From NCBI GenBank assembly GCA_036380735.1, contig DASVEE010000035.1:124001-188000 (forward strand): a stretch of 64,000 nucleotides of DNA, given 5' to 3'. Source of the stretch: DASVEE01 sp036380735 (GTDB lineage Bacteria; Acidobacteriota; Thermoanaerobaculia; Gp7-AA8). The notes under the pieces are model-generated. The model had not been told where the DNA came from, did no database searches, and was given only the letters and a program-made list of their open reading frames with translations. Shown here piece after piece: positions 15,825 through 25,382 of this stretch. The position numbers and the translations under genes were made by a program. Each line of letters opens with the position of its first letter. The first letter of the stretch is position 1.

Positions 15825-17003
15825 TTACACCGTTTCCACGATCAGGGCCGCAGCTTCGCCGCCGCCGATGCAGATGGCGGCCAGGCCGCGCTTGAGGCCG
15901 CGCTCTTTGAGGGCGTGGACCAGGGTGACGACGATGCGGGCGCCGCTGGCGCCGATGGGGTGCCCGAGGGCGACGGCGCCGCCGTTGACGTTGAGCTTGT
16001 CGTGGGGGATGTTCGCGTCCTTCATCGCCGCGAGGGCAACGGCCGCGAACGCCTCGTTGATCTCGAAGAGGTCGATATCCTCCACGCTCATCCTGGCGCG
16101 CTTCAGCACGATCACGATGGCCTTGCCGGGCGCGGTGGTGAACCACTCCGGCTCGTGGGCGGCGGTCGACTGGGCGATGATGCGCGCCATCGGGGTGAGG
16201 CCGTTGGCCGAGGCGTAGTCGGCGGAGGTCACGACGAGCGCGGAGGCGCCGTCGTTGATCTTCGACGAGTTGGCGGCCGTGACCGTGCCGCCGTCTTTCA
16301 TGAACGCGGGCTTGAGGCTGCCCATCTTGTCGAGCGGAGCGGCGAACGGCTCTTCGTCATCGACGACGACCGACTTCCCCTTCTTTCCTTCGATCTCGAC
16401 GATGGCGATCTCTTTCTTGAACGCGCCGCTCTTCGTGGCTTCCTGAGCGCGGCGGTACGACTCCCGCGAGTAGTCGTCCTGCTGTTCGCGCGTGAAGGTG
16501 TACTTGGAGACGCACGACTCGGCGCAGTTGCCCATGTGCTTGTCGCCGTACGGGTCCCACAGGCCGTCGTGGATCATGAGGTCGACGATCTTGCCGTTCC
16601 CCATGCGGAAGCCGCCGCGCGCCTGAGGCATGGCGTACGGGGCGTTGGACATCGACTCCATGCCGCCGGCGATGGCGAGGTCGTACTCGCCGCAGCGGAT
16701 GTCGTTGGCGGCGTACATGAGGGCCTTCATGCCCGAGCCGCACACCTTATTGATGGTGACGGCGCCGGCCGTATCGGGAACGCCGGCGTAGATGCCGGCC
16801 TGGCGTGCCGGAGCCTGTCCGACGCCGGCCTGCAGGACGTTGCCCATGATGACCTGCTGAACCTGCTCCGGCGATACGCCCGAGTTCTCCAGGGCGCACT
16901 TGATGGCGATGGCGCCGAGGCGCGGGGCCGGGAGCGAAGAAAGGGTGCCGAGGAACGAGCCGATCGGCGTGCGTGCGCCGCCGAGAATGACGATTTCCTT
17001 CAT
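15825..17003 (-). CDS. Acetyl-CoA C-acetyltransferase (thiolase)
   Basis: 392 residues, standard length. It condenses two acetyl-CoA to acetoacetyl-CoA or runs the reverse thiolysis. Active-site residues are all present: nucleophile Cys88 in NKVCGSGMKA, His in GHPIGASGAR (about 349), and Cys in CIGGGEA (about 379), plus the AGGMESMSNAP loop. No signal or membrane segment, so cytosolic. It is divergent from the lysine aminotransferase with 133 bp between starts and has its own terminator. Whether it serves ketone-body/PHB synthesis, isoprenoid supply or degradation cannot be told from this context. Confidence 0.93.
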   Translation of the reverse strand: MKEIVILGGARTPIGSFLGTLSSLPAPRLGAIAIKCALENSGVSPEQVQQVIMGNVLQAGVGQAPARQAGIYAGVPDTAGAVTINKVCGSGMKALMYAANDIRCGEYDLAIAGGMESMSNAPYAMPQARGGFRMGNGKIVDLMIHDGLWDPYGDKHMGNCAESCVSKYTFTREQQDDYSRESYRRAQEATKSGAFKKEIAIVEIEGKKGKSVVVDDEEPFAAPLDKMGSLKPAFMKDGGTVTAANSSKINDGASALVVTSADYASANGLTPMARIIAQSTAAHEPEWFTTAPGKAIVIVLKRARMSVEDIDLFEINEAFAAVALAAMKDANIPHDKLNVNGGAVALGHPIGASGARIVVTLVHALKERGLKRGLAAICIGGGEAAALIVETV

Positions 17004-17046
17004 GAAGAGGACTCCTGAGCGTAGGTGTTTTGTGTCGCTGGGTTGG

Positions 17047-17076
17047 TTGTCAGTGGCGGAACCATGCGGCTAGAAT
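17047..17076 (+). promoter_or_regulatory. Candidate sigma-70-type promoter for the lysine aminotransferase
   Basis: TTGTCA and TAGAAT with an 18-bp spacer, 60 bp before the start at 17137. The same stretch carries the dyad CAGTGGC ... GCCACTG (17051-17087), which covers the -10 box and could be an operator. Confidence 0.5.
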
Positions 17077-17136
17077 GCCCGGCCACTGCCCACTGATATC
17101 ATCCCTGTCAACCGCACTTCAACAGGAGTACTTTCA

Positions 17137-18492
17137 ATGTCCGTTTCCTCCATCACCGACCGCCGGATCCATGTCCAGCCGTCCGAGGTTCACAACGTCC
17201 TTTCACGGCACATGCTGGCTGACGGCTACGAGATCGTCATGGATCTCCGCAAGTCGAAGGGCTCGTGGGTCTTCGACGCGCGTCGCGGCCGTCCGGTGCT
17301 CGACTTCTTCACCAACTTTGCCTCGGTCCCCGTCGGCTACAACCATCCGCGGATGGATACGCCGGAGTTCCGCGAGCGCCTGGCCGACGTGGCCATGAAC
17401 AAGCCGGCCAACTCCGACATCTACACGACGTACATGGCGGAGTTCGTCGAGACGTTCGCCCGTCTCGCCGTGCCGCCGTCGCTGAACCGTCACATGTTCT
17501 TCATCGAAGGCGGCTCCCTCGGCATCGAGAACGCCGTCAAGACCGCCTTCGACTGGAAGATCCGCAAGAACCTGAAGAAGGGCGTGACCGGCGAGAAGGG
17601 GACGCAGATCATGCATCTGCGCGAGGCCTTCCACGGCCGCAGCGGCTACACGCTGTCCCTGACGAACACGGCCGATCCGCGCAAGACGCAGTACTTCCCG
17701 AAGTTCGACTGGCCGCGCATCGAGAACCCGAAGCTGACGTTCCCGCTGACGCCGGAGAACCTGGCCGACGCCGAGCGCCGCGAGCAGGCCGCGCTCGAGC
17801 AGGCCAAGCAGTTCCTGCAGGAGCGCAAGGACGACATCGCCGCGTTCATCATGGAGCCGATCCAGGGTGAGGGAGGCGACAACCACTTCCGCCCCGAGTT
17901 CTTCCGCGCCATCCGCCAGCTCTGCGACGAGAACGACATGCTCCTCATCTTCGACGAGGTGCAGTCCGGCGTCGGCCTGACGGGCAAGATGTGGTCGTTC
18001 CAGCACTACGGCGTCGAGCCCGACCTCTTCTGCTTCGGCAAAAAGACGCAGGTGTGCGGCTTCGCCTCGAACGACCGGATCTTCGAGCTGGCGGAGAACG
18101 TCTTCACCGTCTCCTCGCGCATCAACTCGACATGGGGCGGGAACCTGGTGGACATGGTCCGCGCCCAGCGCTACTTCGAGATCATCGAAGAGGAAGGGCT
18201 CGTCGAGAACGCGGCCACCGTCGGCGCGTACTTCATGGGCGAGCTCGAGCGGCTGGCGCAGGAGATGCCGGAGCTCGTGAGCAACGTCCGCGGCAAGGGC
18301 CTCATGGTCGCGTTCGACCTGCCGAGCGGCGAGATCCGCGACAACGCCCTGCAGGCGTTCCTCAACAATGACGTGATGGTGCTGTCGTCCGGCCACCGGT
18401 CGGCACGCTTCCGTCCGCCGCTGAACCTGTCGAAGGAAGAAGCGGCCGAGGGGATTCGCCGCATGGAGAAGACGCTGAAGACGCTGGCGTAG
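17137..18492 (+). CDS. lat: L-lysine 6-aminotransferase
   Basis: 451 residues. PLP enzyme of the class III aminotransferase fold that moves the epsilon-amino group of L-lysine to 2-oxoglutarate, giving allysine/piperideine-6-carboxylate, a route to 2-aminoadipate. The PLP lysine is in CFGKKTQVCG (about residue 300) and the cofactor Asp in LLIFDEVQSGVG. NKPANSDIYTTYMAEFVETF, FIEGGSLGIENAVKTAFDWK and HLREAFHGRSGYTLSLTNT are strong signatures of the Lat family and set it apart from ornithine and acetylornithine enzymes. A promoter-like pair lies 60 bp upstream and a terminator follows, so it appears monocistronic. No saccharopine or aminoadipate dehydrogenase is adjacent. Confidence 0.9.
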   Translation: MSVSSITDRRIHVQPSEVHNVLSRHMLADGYEIVMDLRKSKGSWVFDARRGRPVLDFFTNFASVPVGYNHPRMDTPEFRERLADVAMNKPANSDIYTTYMAEFVETFARLAVPPSLNRHMFFIEGGSLGIENAVKTAFDWKIRKNLKKGVTGEKGTQIMHLREAFHGRSGYTLSLTNTADPRKTQYFPKFDWPRIENPKLTFPLTPENLADAERREQAALEQAKQFLQERKDDIAAFIMEPIQGEGGDNHFRPEFFRAIRQLCDENDMLLIFDEVQSGVGLTGKMWSFQHYGVEPDLFCFGKKTQVCGFASNDRIFELAENVFTVSSRINSTWGGNLVDMVRAQRYFEIIEEEGLVENAATVGAYFMGELERLAQEMPELVSNVRGKGLMVAFDLPSGEIRDNALQAFLNNDVMVLSSGHRSARFRPPLNLSKEEAAEGIRRMEKTLKTLA

Positions 18493-18511
18493 TTGGGTTT
18501 GGCGTTGAGTG

Positions 18512-18546
18512 GGGCCGGTGCTTTCGGGCGCCGGCCTTTTTTGTTT
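18512..18546 (+). terminator. Rho-independent terminator after lat
   Basis: Stem GGCCGGTGC / GCGCCGGCC (one G-T wobble) with a TTTCGG loop, followed by TTTTTTG. It runs straight into the 7-bp-unit hairpin element. Confidence 0.8.
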
Positions 18547-18643
18547 TTGGTTTCGGTTGTCGGTTGTTGGTTTTTGGTGCTGCGCGCGGCGGGCGTCTGC
18601 GCAGCGCAGCACCGAAAACCGACAACTAACAACCGAAAACCAC
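18545..18643. repeat. 7-bp-unit hairpin element, copy 2
   Basis: Left arm of GGTTTCG/GGTTGTC-type units, right arm of ACCGAAA/ACCGACA units, with the shared tip GGTGCTGCGC ... GCGCAGCACC. The arms pair over more than 35 bases. Located between lat and the large nuclease gene. Bases 18644-18794 hold no gene; a TATTAT at 18727 might be a -10 box but I see no convincing -35. Confidence 0.8.
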
Positions 18644-18794
18644 CCCCGCCCCCCTTGTTTACGCCGAATTTGTCCGGTGCTTACATTTTTGGTTCTTGTC
18701 GCGCGGAATTCGCTGACGGAACAGGTTATTATCTCCCTTGCCCGGTCTCCGGGATACCCCCAAAAACCGCTAACAACGCCAGGAGCACGTCTCG

Positions 18795-21700
18795 ATGAAG
18801 GTTCGTCCGTTCCCCGCACTGCTACTGCTCTGTCTCGCTTTCTTCGCCAGCGTCGCCAGTGCGGCGTCTCCCAACGTCGTCATCAGTCAGGTGTACGGAG
18901 GGGGCGGGGCGACCACCGGCTCACCGGCGTACCTCAACGACTACGTCGAGCTGTTCAACACCAGCAACGCGGCCGTCTCCATCGGCGGCTGGTCGCTGCA
19001 GTACGGCTCGTCGACGGGCAACTTCGCCTCGTCGTCGAACAACCTGTACGCGATTCCTGCCGGCACGACGATCGGGGCGGGCAAGTACCTCACCGTGAAG
19101 CTCGGCTCTGCCGGGACGCTCGGCGGGAACTTCACCTCCGATCTGACGACGCCCAACCTGACGATGTCGGCGTCGGCCGGTAAGGTGGCGCTCGTCAACA
19201 ACGCCAGCGTCCTCGGCTGCGGCGCCACGGCCACGCCGTGCGCGCTGCCTGACGCGCGCATCGTCGACCTCGTGGCCTACGGCAACGCGAACAACGCCGA
19301 GACCACGGCCGTGAACAACGGCGTCGGCCTCAACTCCGGCAACGGTGCGCTCCGCAAGAGCGCCGGCTGCCAGGACACGGACAACAACAATAGCGACTTC
19401 ACGGTCGCCACGACCTCCAGCGGCCTGATCCCCCGGAACAACTTCACCGCGGCGAACCCTTGCGGCAACGTGAATCAGGCGCCGGTCATCGCTGCCACGC
19501 CGAACCCGGTCGCCACCGTTGCGCCCGGCTCCGCCTTCAACGTGAGCGTGAGCGGCTCGGACGACAACAACATCTTCCACTGGTCGGTCACCCCGGGCAC
19601 GGGCGTCTCGAACGTCATCGTCTCCGCCGGTCAGTCGACCGCGACGGGGACGTTCACCGTCTCGATCGCGCCGGCCTTCAGCGGCACCGCGACCTTCACG
19701 GTCTTCCTCAGCGACAACATCAACCCGGCGGTCTCGCGCACGCTGAACGTCCAGGTGACGGCCGGCCCGGTGAACGCCGCCCCGTCGATCACCAACCCGG
19801 CGAACCCGATCGCCACGGTGGCGCAGAACGCGGCGCCGTTCACCGTCTCGCTCACCGGCGCTGACGACGGCGGCATCTACAACTGGTCCGCCTTCGCCGG
19901 CACGGGCATCTCGTCCGTCGTCGTGACGAACGGCCAGGGCACGAGCGCCGTGACGTACACCGTCACGCTGAACGCGGGCTTCAACGGCACGGCGAGCTTC
20001 AGCGCCTTCCTCTCCGACAACTTCAATCCGGCCACCTCGCGCACGGTCAACATCAGCGTCACGGCCCCGCCGCCGCCGCCGCCCGACCACCTCGTCATCA
20101 GCCAGGTCTACGGCGGTGGCGGCAACTCGAGCGCGACGTACAAGCGCGATTACGTCGAGCTCTTCAACCCGACGAACGCCACCATCGACGTGACGGGCTG
20201 GTCGCTGCAGTACGCCTCGTCCAGCGGCAGCGGCTGGGGCAGCAGCATGAGCCCCCTCCACGGACCGATCGGACCGGGTGAGTACTACCTCGTCGCCCTC
20301 GTCGGCGGCTCGGTCGGCGGCGACCTGCCGGTGACGCCGAACGCGAACGGCGACATCAACATGGCGGGCGCCAGCGGCAAGATCGCCCTCGTCAGCAACG
20401 GCGATCCGCTCTCCGGCAACTGCCCCCTCAACGATCCCGACGTCGTCGACTTCCTCGGCTACGGCGGCGCCGACTGCCGCGAAGGCTCTGCCACCGCGAC
20501 GGGCCCGTCGAACAACACCCAGGCGATGTACCGCAAGGGCTCCGGCGCCATCGACACGAACCAGAACGGCGCCGACTTCGAGCGTCTCTCCGCGCTGCCG
20601 CGCCGCACGGCCATCGTCCTCGAGGCCGGCCCGACCGTCGGCAGCACGTTCCCGACGCGCAACGCCACCACCGCGCCGCGCGACGCGAACATCACCGTCA
20701 TCTTCAGCGAGCCGGTCGAAGTGACGGGCGCGTGGTTCTCCATCTCCTGCGTCACCACCGGCACGCACAACGACGCCACGATCGCCGCCGATGCGAACGG
20801 CAAAGAGTTCACGATCGTCCCGAACGTCAATTTCCTCGCCGGCGAGCAGTGCACCGGCACGATCCTCAAGGACAACGTCCGCGACACCGACACGGATGAC
20901 GAAGGGCCGGGCGCCGACTACATGACGGCGAACTACACCTGGTCGTTCTCCATCGCGACCGGCACGCCGCCGCCGTTCCACAGCTCGATCCACACGCTGA
21001 TGGGCAACCCGTCCGACGCGGTGGCCGACGTCAACCAGCCGAACAACTACCTCATGGAGAAGGGGGAGTTCACCCTCTCCTACAACCGCGACCGCGGCAC
21101 GCCCAACTGGGTGAGCTGGCACCTGTCGGACGAATGGGTCGGCACGCTCACGCGCATCGATACGTTCCGCGCCGACCCCGCCATCCCGGCCGACTGGTAC
21201 CGCGTCCTCGGCACCGATTACGGCGACACCGGCTTCGACCGCGGCCACATGGTCCCGAACGCCGACCGCGACAAGGAAACGTCGATCCCCATCAACCAGG
21301 CGACGTTCCTCATGACCAACATGATTCCGCAGGCCGGCGGCAACAACCAGGGCCCGTGGGCGGCGATGGAGAACTACCTCCGCACGCTCACCGGCGGCAA
21401 TGACCTCTTCATCATCGCGGGCGGCTCCGGCATCGGCGGCGTCGGCGACTTCGGGTACGCCGAGACGATCCTCCAGGGGAAGGTCACGGTCCCGTCGCAC
21501 ACGTGGAAAGTCGTCCTCGTCGTGCCGAAGGGCACCACGCCAGCCGCCGTCCCGGCCTCGGCCCGCACCATCGCCGTGATCATGCCGAACGTCGAAGCGA
21601 TCCGTAACGAAGTGTGGACGCAGTACATCACCTCGGTCGACGCGGTCGAAGCGCTCAGCGGCTACGACTTCTTCGAGAACGTTCCGGATGCGGTCGAGAA

Positions 21701-23471
21701 CGCGATCGAGGCCGGCACCAACGGCACCAACCCCCCGGGCGTCCAGGACCAGTCGGTCGCGACGAACGAGGACCAGGCGAAGTCGTTCACGCTCACCGTC
21801 GCGAACCCGAGCGGCAACACGCTGACCTACACCATCGTCAGCACGCCGTCGCACGGCACGCTCTCCGGCACCAACGGCAACGTCACCTATACCCCGGCCC
21901 CGGATTACTCGGGCACGGACACGTTCACCTACCGCGTGACCGACGACTCGCGCCAGTCGTCCATCGCCACCGTCACCATCACCATCTATGAAGTGAACGA
22001 CGCTCCGACGGCCACCGCCGACGCGTTCGTCACCGATGAGGACACGGCGCTGACGATCAACGTCGCCGACCTCACCGCCAACGACAACGCCGGCGACGCG
22101 GGGCAGACGCTCACCGTCACGGCTGTCACCGGTGCCTCGCTGGAGAACGGCGTCGTCACCTTCACCCCCGCTCCGGATTTCCACGGCGCCGCTTCGTTCA
22201 CCTACACGGTGTGCGACAACGGCACCGACTCGCAGTGCGCCACCGCTACCGTCGCTGTGACGGTGAACGCGGTCAACGACGGCCCGACCGTCACGATCAC
22301 GGCCCCGGCCGTGGTCTCCGAAGGCTCGGCCGTCACGGCTTCGGCCAGCGGCGATGACGTCGACGGCGACACGCTCTCCTACTCCTGGACGGTGACGAAG
22401 AACGGTGCGCCGTACGCGACGTCGCCGAGCTTCACGCCGGACGACAACGGCAGCTACGTCGTGACCGTCACGGTCACGGACGGCACCGCCAGCGCCTCCG
22501 ACTCCGCCACGGTCAACGTCAGCAACCTGGCGCCGGTCCTCAGCAGTCTCGCGGTCTCGGCTACGACCATCAACGAGAACGGCATCGTGACGGTGACTGG
22601 CTCGATCTCCGACGCGGGCAGCGCCGACACGCACAGCGTGACGGTCAACTGGGGCGACGGCACCACGTCGACGATCGCCGCGGCGGGCGCGTTCTCGCTC
22701 TCGCACCAGTACCTCGACGACGCGAACGCGACGATCTTCGTCGTGGTCTCCGACGATGACGGCGGCACGGTGAACGGCGGCCTGTCGGTCGTCGTGAACA
22801 ACGTCGCGCCGGTCATCACCTCCACCTCCGGCCCGACCGCCGCGATCAACCTCGGCGGCACGGCCACGGTCAACGTCAGCTACACCGACGCCGGCACGCT
22901 GGACACGCACTCCGCCACGTTCACCTGGGATGACGGCTCGACGTCGACGGGCACCTGCGCCGCCGGCACCTGCACCGCCTCCCGCACCTACGCCGCGGCC
23001 GGCACGTACGGCGTGGCCATCACCGTGACGGACGACGACGGCGGCTCCGCCTCGACGACGTTCAACTACGTGGTCGTCGTCAACGTCGCCAGCGGTCACC
23101 TGACCGCCGGCGGCTTCATCGACACCGCGGCGGGCAAGGGCCACTTCACCCTGAACGCGAAGTACAAGAACAACGGCAGCCTCGACGGCAAGGTCTCGTT
23201 CAAGCTGAAGGGCTCCGACTTCGACAGCACGGCGCTCGAGTACCTCGTCGTCTCCGGCACGAACGCGCAGGTCCGTGGAACCGGCAAGATCAACGGCGCC
23301 GGCAACTACACGTTCCTGGTGAGCGTCACCGACGGCAGCCCGGACAAGTTCCGCATCCGCATCCGCGACGCGGCCGGCACCACGGTGTACGACAACGTCC
23401 CGGGCGCCTCCGATGACCTCGACGCGGCGAACCCGCAGACGATCAGCGGCGGCAGCATCCAGATCCACTAA
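18795..23471 (+). CDS. Large secreted DNA/RNA non-specific endonuclease with lamin-tail and Ig-like domains
   Basis: 1558 residues, signal peptide MKVRPFPALLLLCLAFFAS. In order: lamin-tail domain (NVVISQVYGGGG, about 26-220); two Ig-like repeats (about 225-430); a second lamin-tail domain (HLVISQVYGGGG, about 432-600); an Ig-like unit (GSTFPTRNATTAPRDANITV, about 615-720); the nuclease (about 730-970) with the DRGHM catalytic motif, His818, and metal-binding Asn in TNMIPQAGGNNQGPW; cadherin/Ig-like repeats (VATNEDQAKSFTLTVANPSG, DVDGDTLSYSWTVTKNG, GDGTTSTIAAAG) to about 1420; and a C-terminal beta domain (GHLTAGGFIDTAAGKGHFTL). The nuclease cuts nucleic acids with little sequence preference and would act outside the cell, for nutrient scavenging or matrix remodelling. 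The gene stands alone with a strong terminator. Confidence 0.9.
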   Translation: MKVRPFPALLLLCLAFFASVASAASPNVVISQVYGGGGATTGSPAYLNDYVELFNTSNAAVSIGGWSLQYGSSTGNFASSSNNLYAIPAGTTIGAGKYLTVKLGSAGTLGGNFTSDLTTPNLTMSASAGKVALVNNASVLGCGATATPCALPDARIVDLVAYGNANNAETTAVNNGVGLNSGNGALRKSAGCQDTDNNNSDFTVATTSSGLIPRNNFTAANPCGNVNQAPVIAATPNPVATVAPGSAFNVSVSGSDDNNIFHWSVTPGTGVSNVIVSAGQSTATGTFTVSIAPAFSGTATFTVFLSDNINPAVSRTLNVQVTAGPVNAAPSITNPANPIATVAQNAAPFTVSLTGADDGGIYNWSAFAGTGISSVVVTNGQGTSAVTYTVTLNAGFNGTASFSAFLSDNFNPATSRTVNISVTAPPPPPPDHLVISQVYGGGGNSSATYKRDYVELFNPTNATIDVTGWSLQYASSSGSGWGSSMSPLHGPIGPGEYYLVALVGGSVGGDLPVTPNANGDINMAGASGKIALVSNGDPLSGNCPLNDPDVVDFLGYGGADCREGSATATGPSNNTQAMYRKGSGAIDTNQNGADFERLSALPRRTAIVLEAGPTVGSTFPTRNATTAPRDANITVIFSEPVEVTGAWFSISCVTTGTHNDATIAADANGKEFTIVPNVNFLAGEQCTGTILKDNVRDTDTDDEGPGADYMTANYTWSFSIATGTPPPFHSSIHTLMGNPSDAVADVNQPNNYLMEKGEFTLSYNRDRGTPNWVSWHLSDEWVGTLTRIDTFRADPAIPADWYRVLGTDYGDTGFDRGHMVPNADRDKETSIPINQATFLMTNMIPQAGGNNQGPWAAMENYLRTLTGGNDLFIIAGGSGIGGVGDFGYAETILQGKVTVPSHTWKVVLVVPKGTTPAAVPASARTIAVIMPNVEAIRNEVWTQYITSVDAVEALSGYDFFENVPDAVENAIEAGTNGTNPPGVQDQSVATNEDQAKSFTLTVANPSGNTLTYTIVSTPSHGTLSGTNGNVTYTPAPDYSGTDTFTYRVTDDSRQSSIATVTITIYEVNDAPTATADAFVTDEDTALTINVADLTANDNAGDAGQTLTVTAVTGASLENGVVTFTPAPDFHGAASFTYTVCDNGTDSQCATATVAVTVNAVNDGPTVTITAPAVVSEGSAVTASASGDDVDGDTLSYSWTVTKNGAPYATSPSFTPDDNGSYVVTVTVTDGTASASDSATVNVSNLAPVLSSLAVSATTINENGIVTVTGSISDAGSADTHSVTVNWGDGTTSTIAAAGAFSLSHQYLDDANATIFVVVSDDDGGTVNGGLSVVVNNVAPVITSTSGPTAAINLGGTATVNVSYTDAGTLDTHSATFTWDDGSTSTGTCAAGTCTASRTYAAAGTYGVAITVTDDDGGSASTTFNYVVVVNVASGHLTAGGFIDTAAGKGHFTLNAKYKNNGSLDGKVSFKLKGSDFDSTALEYLVVSGTNAQVRGTGKINGAGNYTFLVSVTDGSPDKFRIRIRDAAGTTVYDNVPGASDDLDAANPQTISGGSIQIH

Positions 23472-23486
23472 CCAGTCAGCGGTTTA

Positions 23487-23522
23487 CACGAAAGGCCGGC
23501 ACGCAAGTGCCGGCCTTTCGTG
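23487..23522 (+). terminator. Strong hairpin terminator after the nuclease gene
   Basis: Perfect 16-bp stem (CACGAAAGGCCGGCAC and its complement) with a GCAA loop, 15 bp after the stop, followed by GCGTTTTGA. Confidence 0.85.
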
Positions 23523-23542
23523 CGTTTTGACGACAGGGCAAC

Positions 23543-23736
23543 GATAGGACGAATAGGACAGATGGGACGAATAGGACAGATGGGACAAGGCATCTGCTGC
23601 CTTTCGTGGTGAACCCGGGCAGATCGCAGGCCGCAAAGGGCGACACCACTAGCCCCGGGCTTCGCCCGGGGTGTGTCCTATAGGTCCTATTTGTCCCATC
23701 CGTCCTATAGGTCCTATTCGTCCCATAGGTCCCATC
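23543..23736. repeat. 9-bp-unit inverted element, long copy with inner hairpin
   Basis: Left arm 23543-23590: consecutive units of the type GGACGAATA and GGACAGATG. Right arm 23673-23736: seven units of the type GTCCTATAG / GTCCCATCC. Between them is a separate hairpin CCCCGGGC-TTC-GCCCGGGG (about 23653-23671). The element fills the convergent gap between the nuclease and desaturase genes; nothing else is seen in it. Confidence 0.85.
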
Positions 23737-23777
23737 GCGGTCCCTATCGGTCAGCCCTACCGCCGCACCCGCGCGGT

Positions 23778-24770
23778 TTAAACCGCTGAATCCGCGGCCA
23801 CTGCGGCAGGTGCCGCGGCCGGATCGTTCCACTTGGTGTGCGGCTTCCGGTTCAGCACCAGATAGCCCCACAGCAGCGACCCGTACGACCGCGCCGTCAT
23901 GCCGCGCTTCTCGTAGAAGGGGAGCAGTAACTTCTGCAGTTTCGGGAGGTTATAGAACGGCACGCCGGGGAAGTAGTGGTGCTCGAGGTGGTAGTTCGAG
24001 AACAGGTAGACCGCGTCCCAGAAGAACGAGCCGCGCACCAGCGTCGACCATTTGGCCGGGTCGGCCGGGTCGATGTCGTAGTGCTGCCCTAACCGGTTGA
24101 GGGCGAAGGCGATGGGGAAGATGAAGAAGACCGGGACGATGTACAGCTTGAAGGCGACGCTCCAGCCGCCGAGGAAGGCGATGAGGCCGAGGAGGGAGAG
24201 CTGGAATGCGACCGTCCCCAGCCGTTCGAACGCGATCGTGCGCCGCACCTCGGCCGGATACGAGGCCGTCTCCTTCGCCGCCGCCCGGAAGTAGATGGGG
24301 AAGAGGGCGGGGGTGAAGTACAGCGCCTTGAACCAGCGCTTGTTCCGTTTCGGGGAGAGGTAGTGCCGCTTCGGGTCGCCCTCATCGGAACCGAGCTCCG
24401 CATGATGGTCGAGGTGCCACTTGGTGAACTGCGAGGCCGAGATCCCGCTGGGGATGGCGTACAGCAGCCCGAGCAGCCGGTACGAGCGGTCGTCCGCCTG
24501 CCGCAGCACGGCCCGGTGCACGACCTCGTGGAGGAGCACCGTGAAGTTGAAGACGGCGAACCCGGCCACGACGGCGAACGGCAGCCAGAGGTACCACGGC
24601 TGCCACTGGACGATGGCTACGCCGCTGCCGATGAGCGCCGTGAGGTTGCCGAGCGCCACCAGCGCGTGCAGCAGCGGCCGCTTGCGATGCAGCTCCCGCA
24701 GCGCCTCCGCCGGCACCTCGGCCGCCAGGTCGCGTTTCAACTGCACTGCATGCTCGGAGTAGTAGGCCAT
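23778..24770 (-). CDS. Membrane fatty acid desaturase / hydroxylase
   Basis: 330 residues. Di-iron membrane oxidase: the three histidine boxes are HEVVH (about 83), HLDHH (about 120) and HLEHH (about 265), with four or more hydrophobic segments between (LVALGNLTALIGSGVAIV, LWLPFAVVAGFAVFNFTVLL, LSLLGLIAFLGGWSVAFKLY). These enzymes place double bonds or hydroxyl groups in acyl chains or sterol/carotenoid-type lipids; the substrate is not set by the motifs. Start ATG 24770. It is divergent from the DUF488 gene, 45 bp between starts. Confidence 0.85.
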   Translation of the reverse strand: MAYYSEHAVQLKRDLAAEVPAEALRELHRKRPLLHALVALGNLTALIGSGVAIVQWQPWYLWLPFAVVAGFAVFNFTVLLHEVVHRAVLRQADDRSYRLLGLLYAIPSGISASQFTKWHLDHHAELGSDEGDPKRHYLSPKRNKRWFKALYFTPALFPIYFRAAAKETASYPAEVRRTIAFERLGTVAFQLSLLGLIAFLGGWSVAFKLYIVPVFFIFPIAFALNRLGQHYDIDPADPAKWSTLVRGSFFWDAVYLFSNYHLEHHYFPGVPFYNLPKLQKLLLPFYEKRGMTARSYGSLLWGYLVLNRKPHTKWNDPAAAPAAVAADSAV

Positions 24771-24815
24771 GCGCGGCTCGAAACAGAACGACTCGTATGA
24801 TTATGTCCGCTGATC

Positions 24816-25361
24816 ATGTCCGCCGCGCGCCTCTACACCATCGGCCACTCCACCCGCACCCTCGAGGAGCTCGTCGCCCTGCTGCAGGAGCACGGCGTCC
24901 TCCGCCTGGCGGACGTCCGCCGCTTCCCCGGCTCCCGCCGCCACCCGCAGTTCTCGCGGGAAGCGCTGGAGCGCGAGCTCCCCGGCTACGGCATCGCCTA
25001 CGAGCACTTCGATTCCCTCGGCGGCCGCCGCAAGCCGTCGGCCGAGTCGCGCAACGCGGCGCTGCATAACGACCAGTTCCGCGGCTACGCCGACCACATG
25101 GCCGGCGACGAGTTCCGCGAAACCATGGACCGCCTCCTCGGCGACGACCGTCCCACCGCGGTCATGTGCGCCGAGGCGGTTCCGTGGCGCTGCCACCGCA
25201 ACCTGCTGGCGGATGACGCCACCCGCCGTGGGGTCGAAGTCGTCCACATCATGAGCCCGGGGAAGTCGTCGCTTCACAAGCTGCACAAAATCGCAAAGAT
25301 CGAGGGCGATGCGGTGATCTACCCGCCGCCGCAGCAATCGCTCGATTTTGGAGGCGTATAA
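24816..25361 (+). CDS. DUF488 family protein
   Basis: 181 residues. Family signatures: LYTIGHSTRTLEELVALLQE at the N-terminus, LADVRRFPGSRRHPQFSRE, FDSLGGRR, and the end motif VMCAEAVPWRCHRNLLADDA. The conserved Cys and the C-H-R of the last motif suggest nucleotide or metal chemistry, but the biochemical role of the family is unknown. Small, soluble, no signal. It precedes the HD-GYP gene by 21 bp and may be co-transcribed with it. Confidence 0.88.
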   Translation: MSAARLYTIGHSTRTLEELVALLQEHGVLRLADVRRFPGSRRHPQFSREALERELPGYGIAYEHFDSLGGRRKPSAESRNAALHNDQFRGYADHMAGDEFRETMDRLLGDDRPTAVMCAEAVPWRCHRNLLADDATRRGVEVVHIMSPGKSSLHKLHKIAKIEGDAVIYPPPQQSLDFGGV

Positions 25362-25382
25362 TCGGCGCTTCAGCACATCAGC

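Noticed and set aside
18921..23468. 1515-codon open frame opposite the nuclease gene
   Set aside because: Low-complexity Arg/Val/Asp/Gly sequence without domains; the + strand product is a clear multi-domain secreted nuclease.
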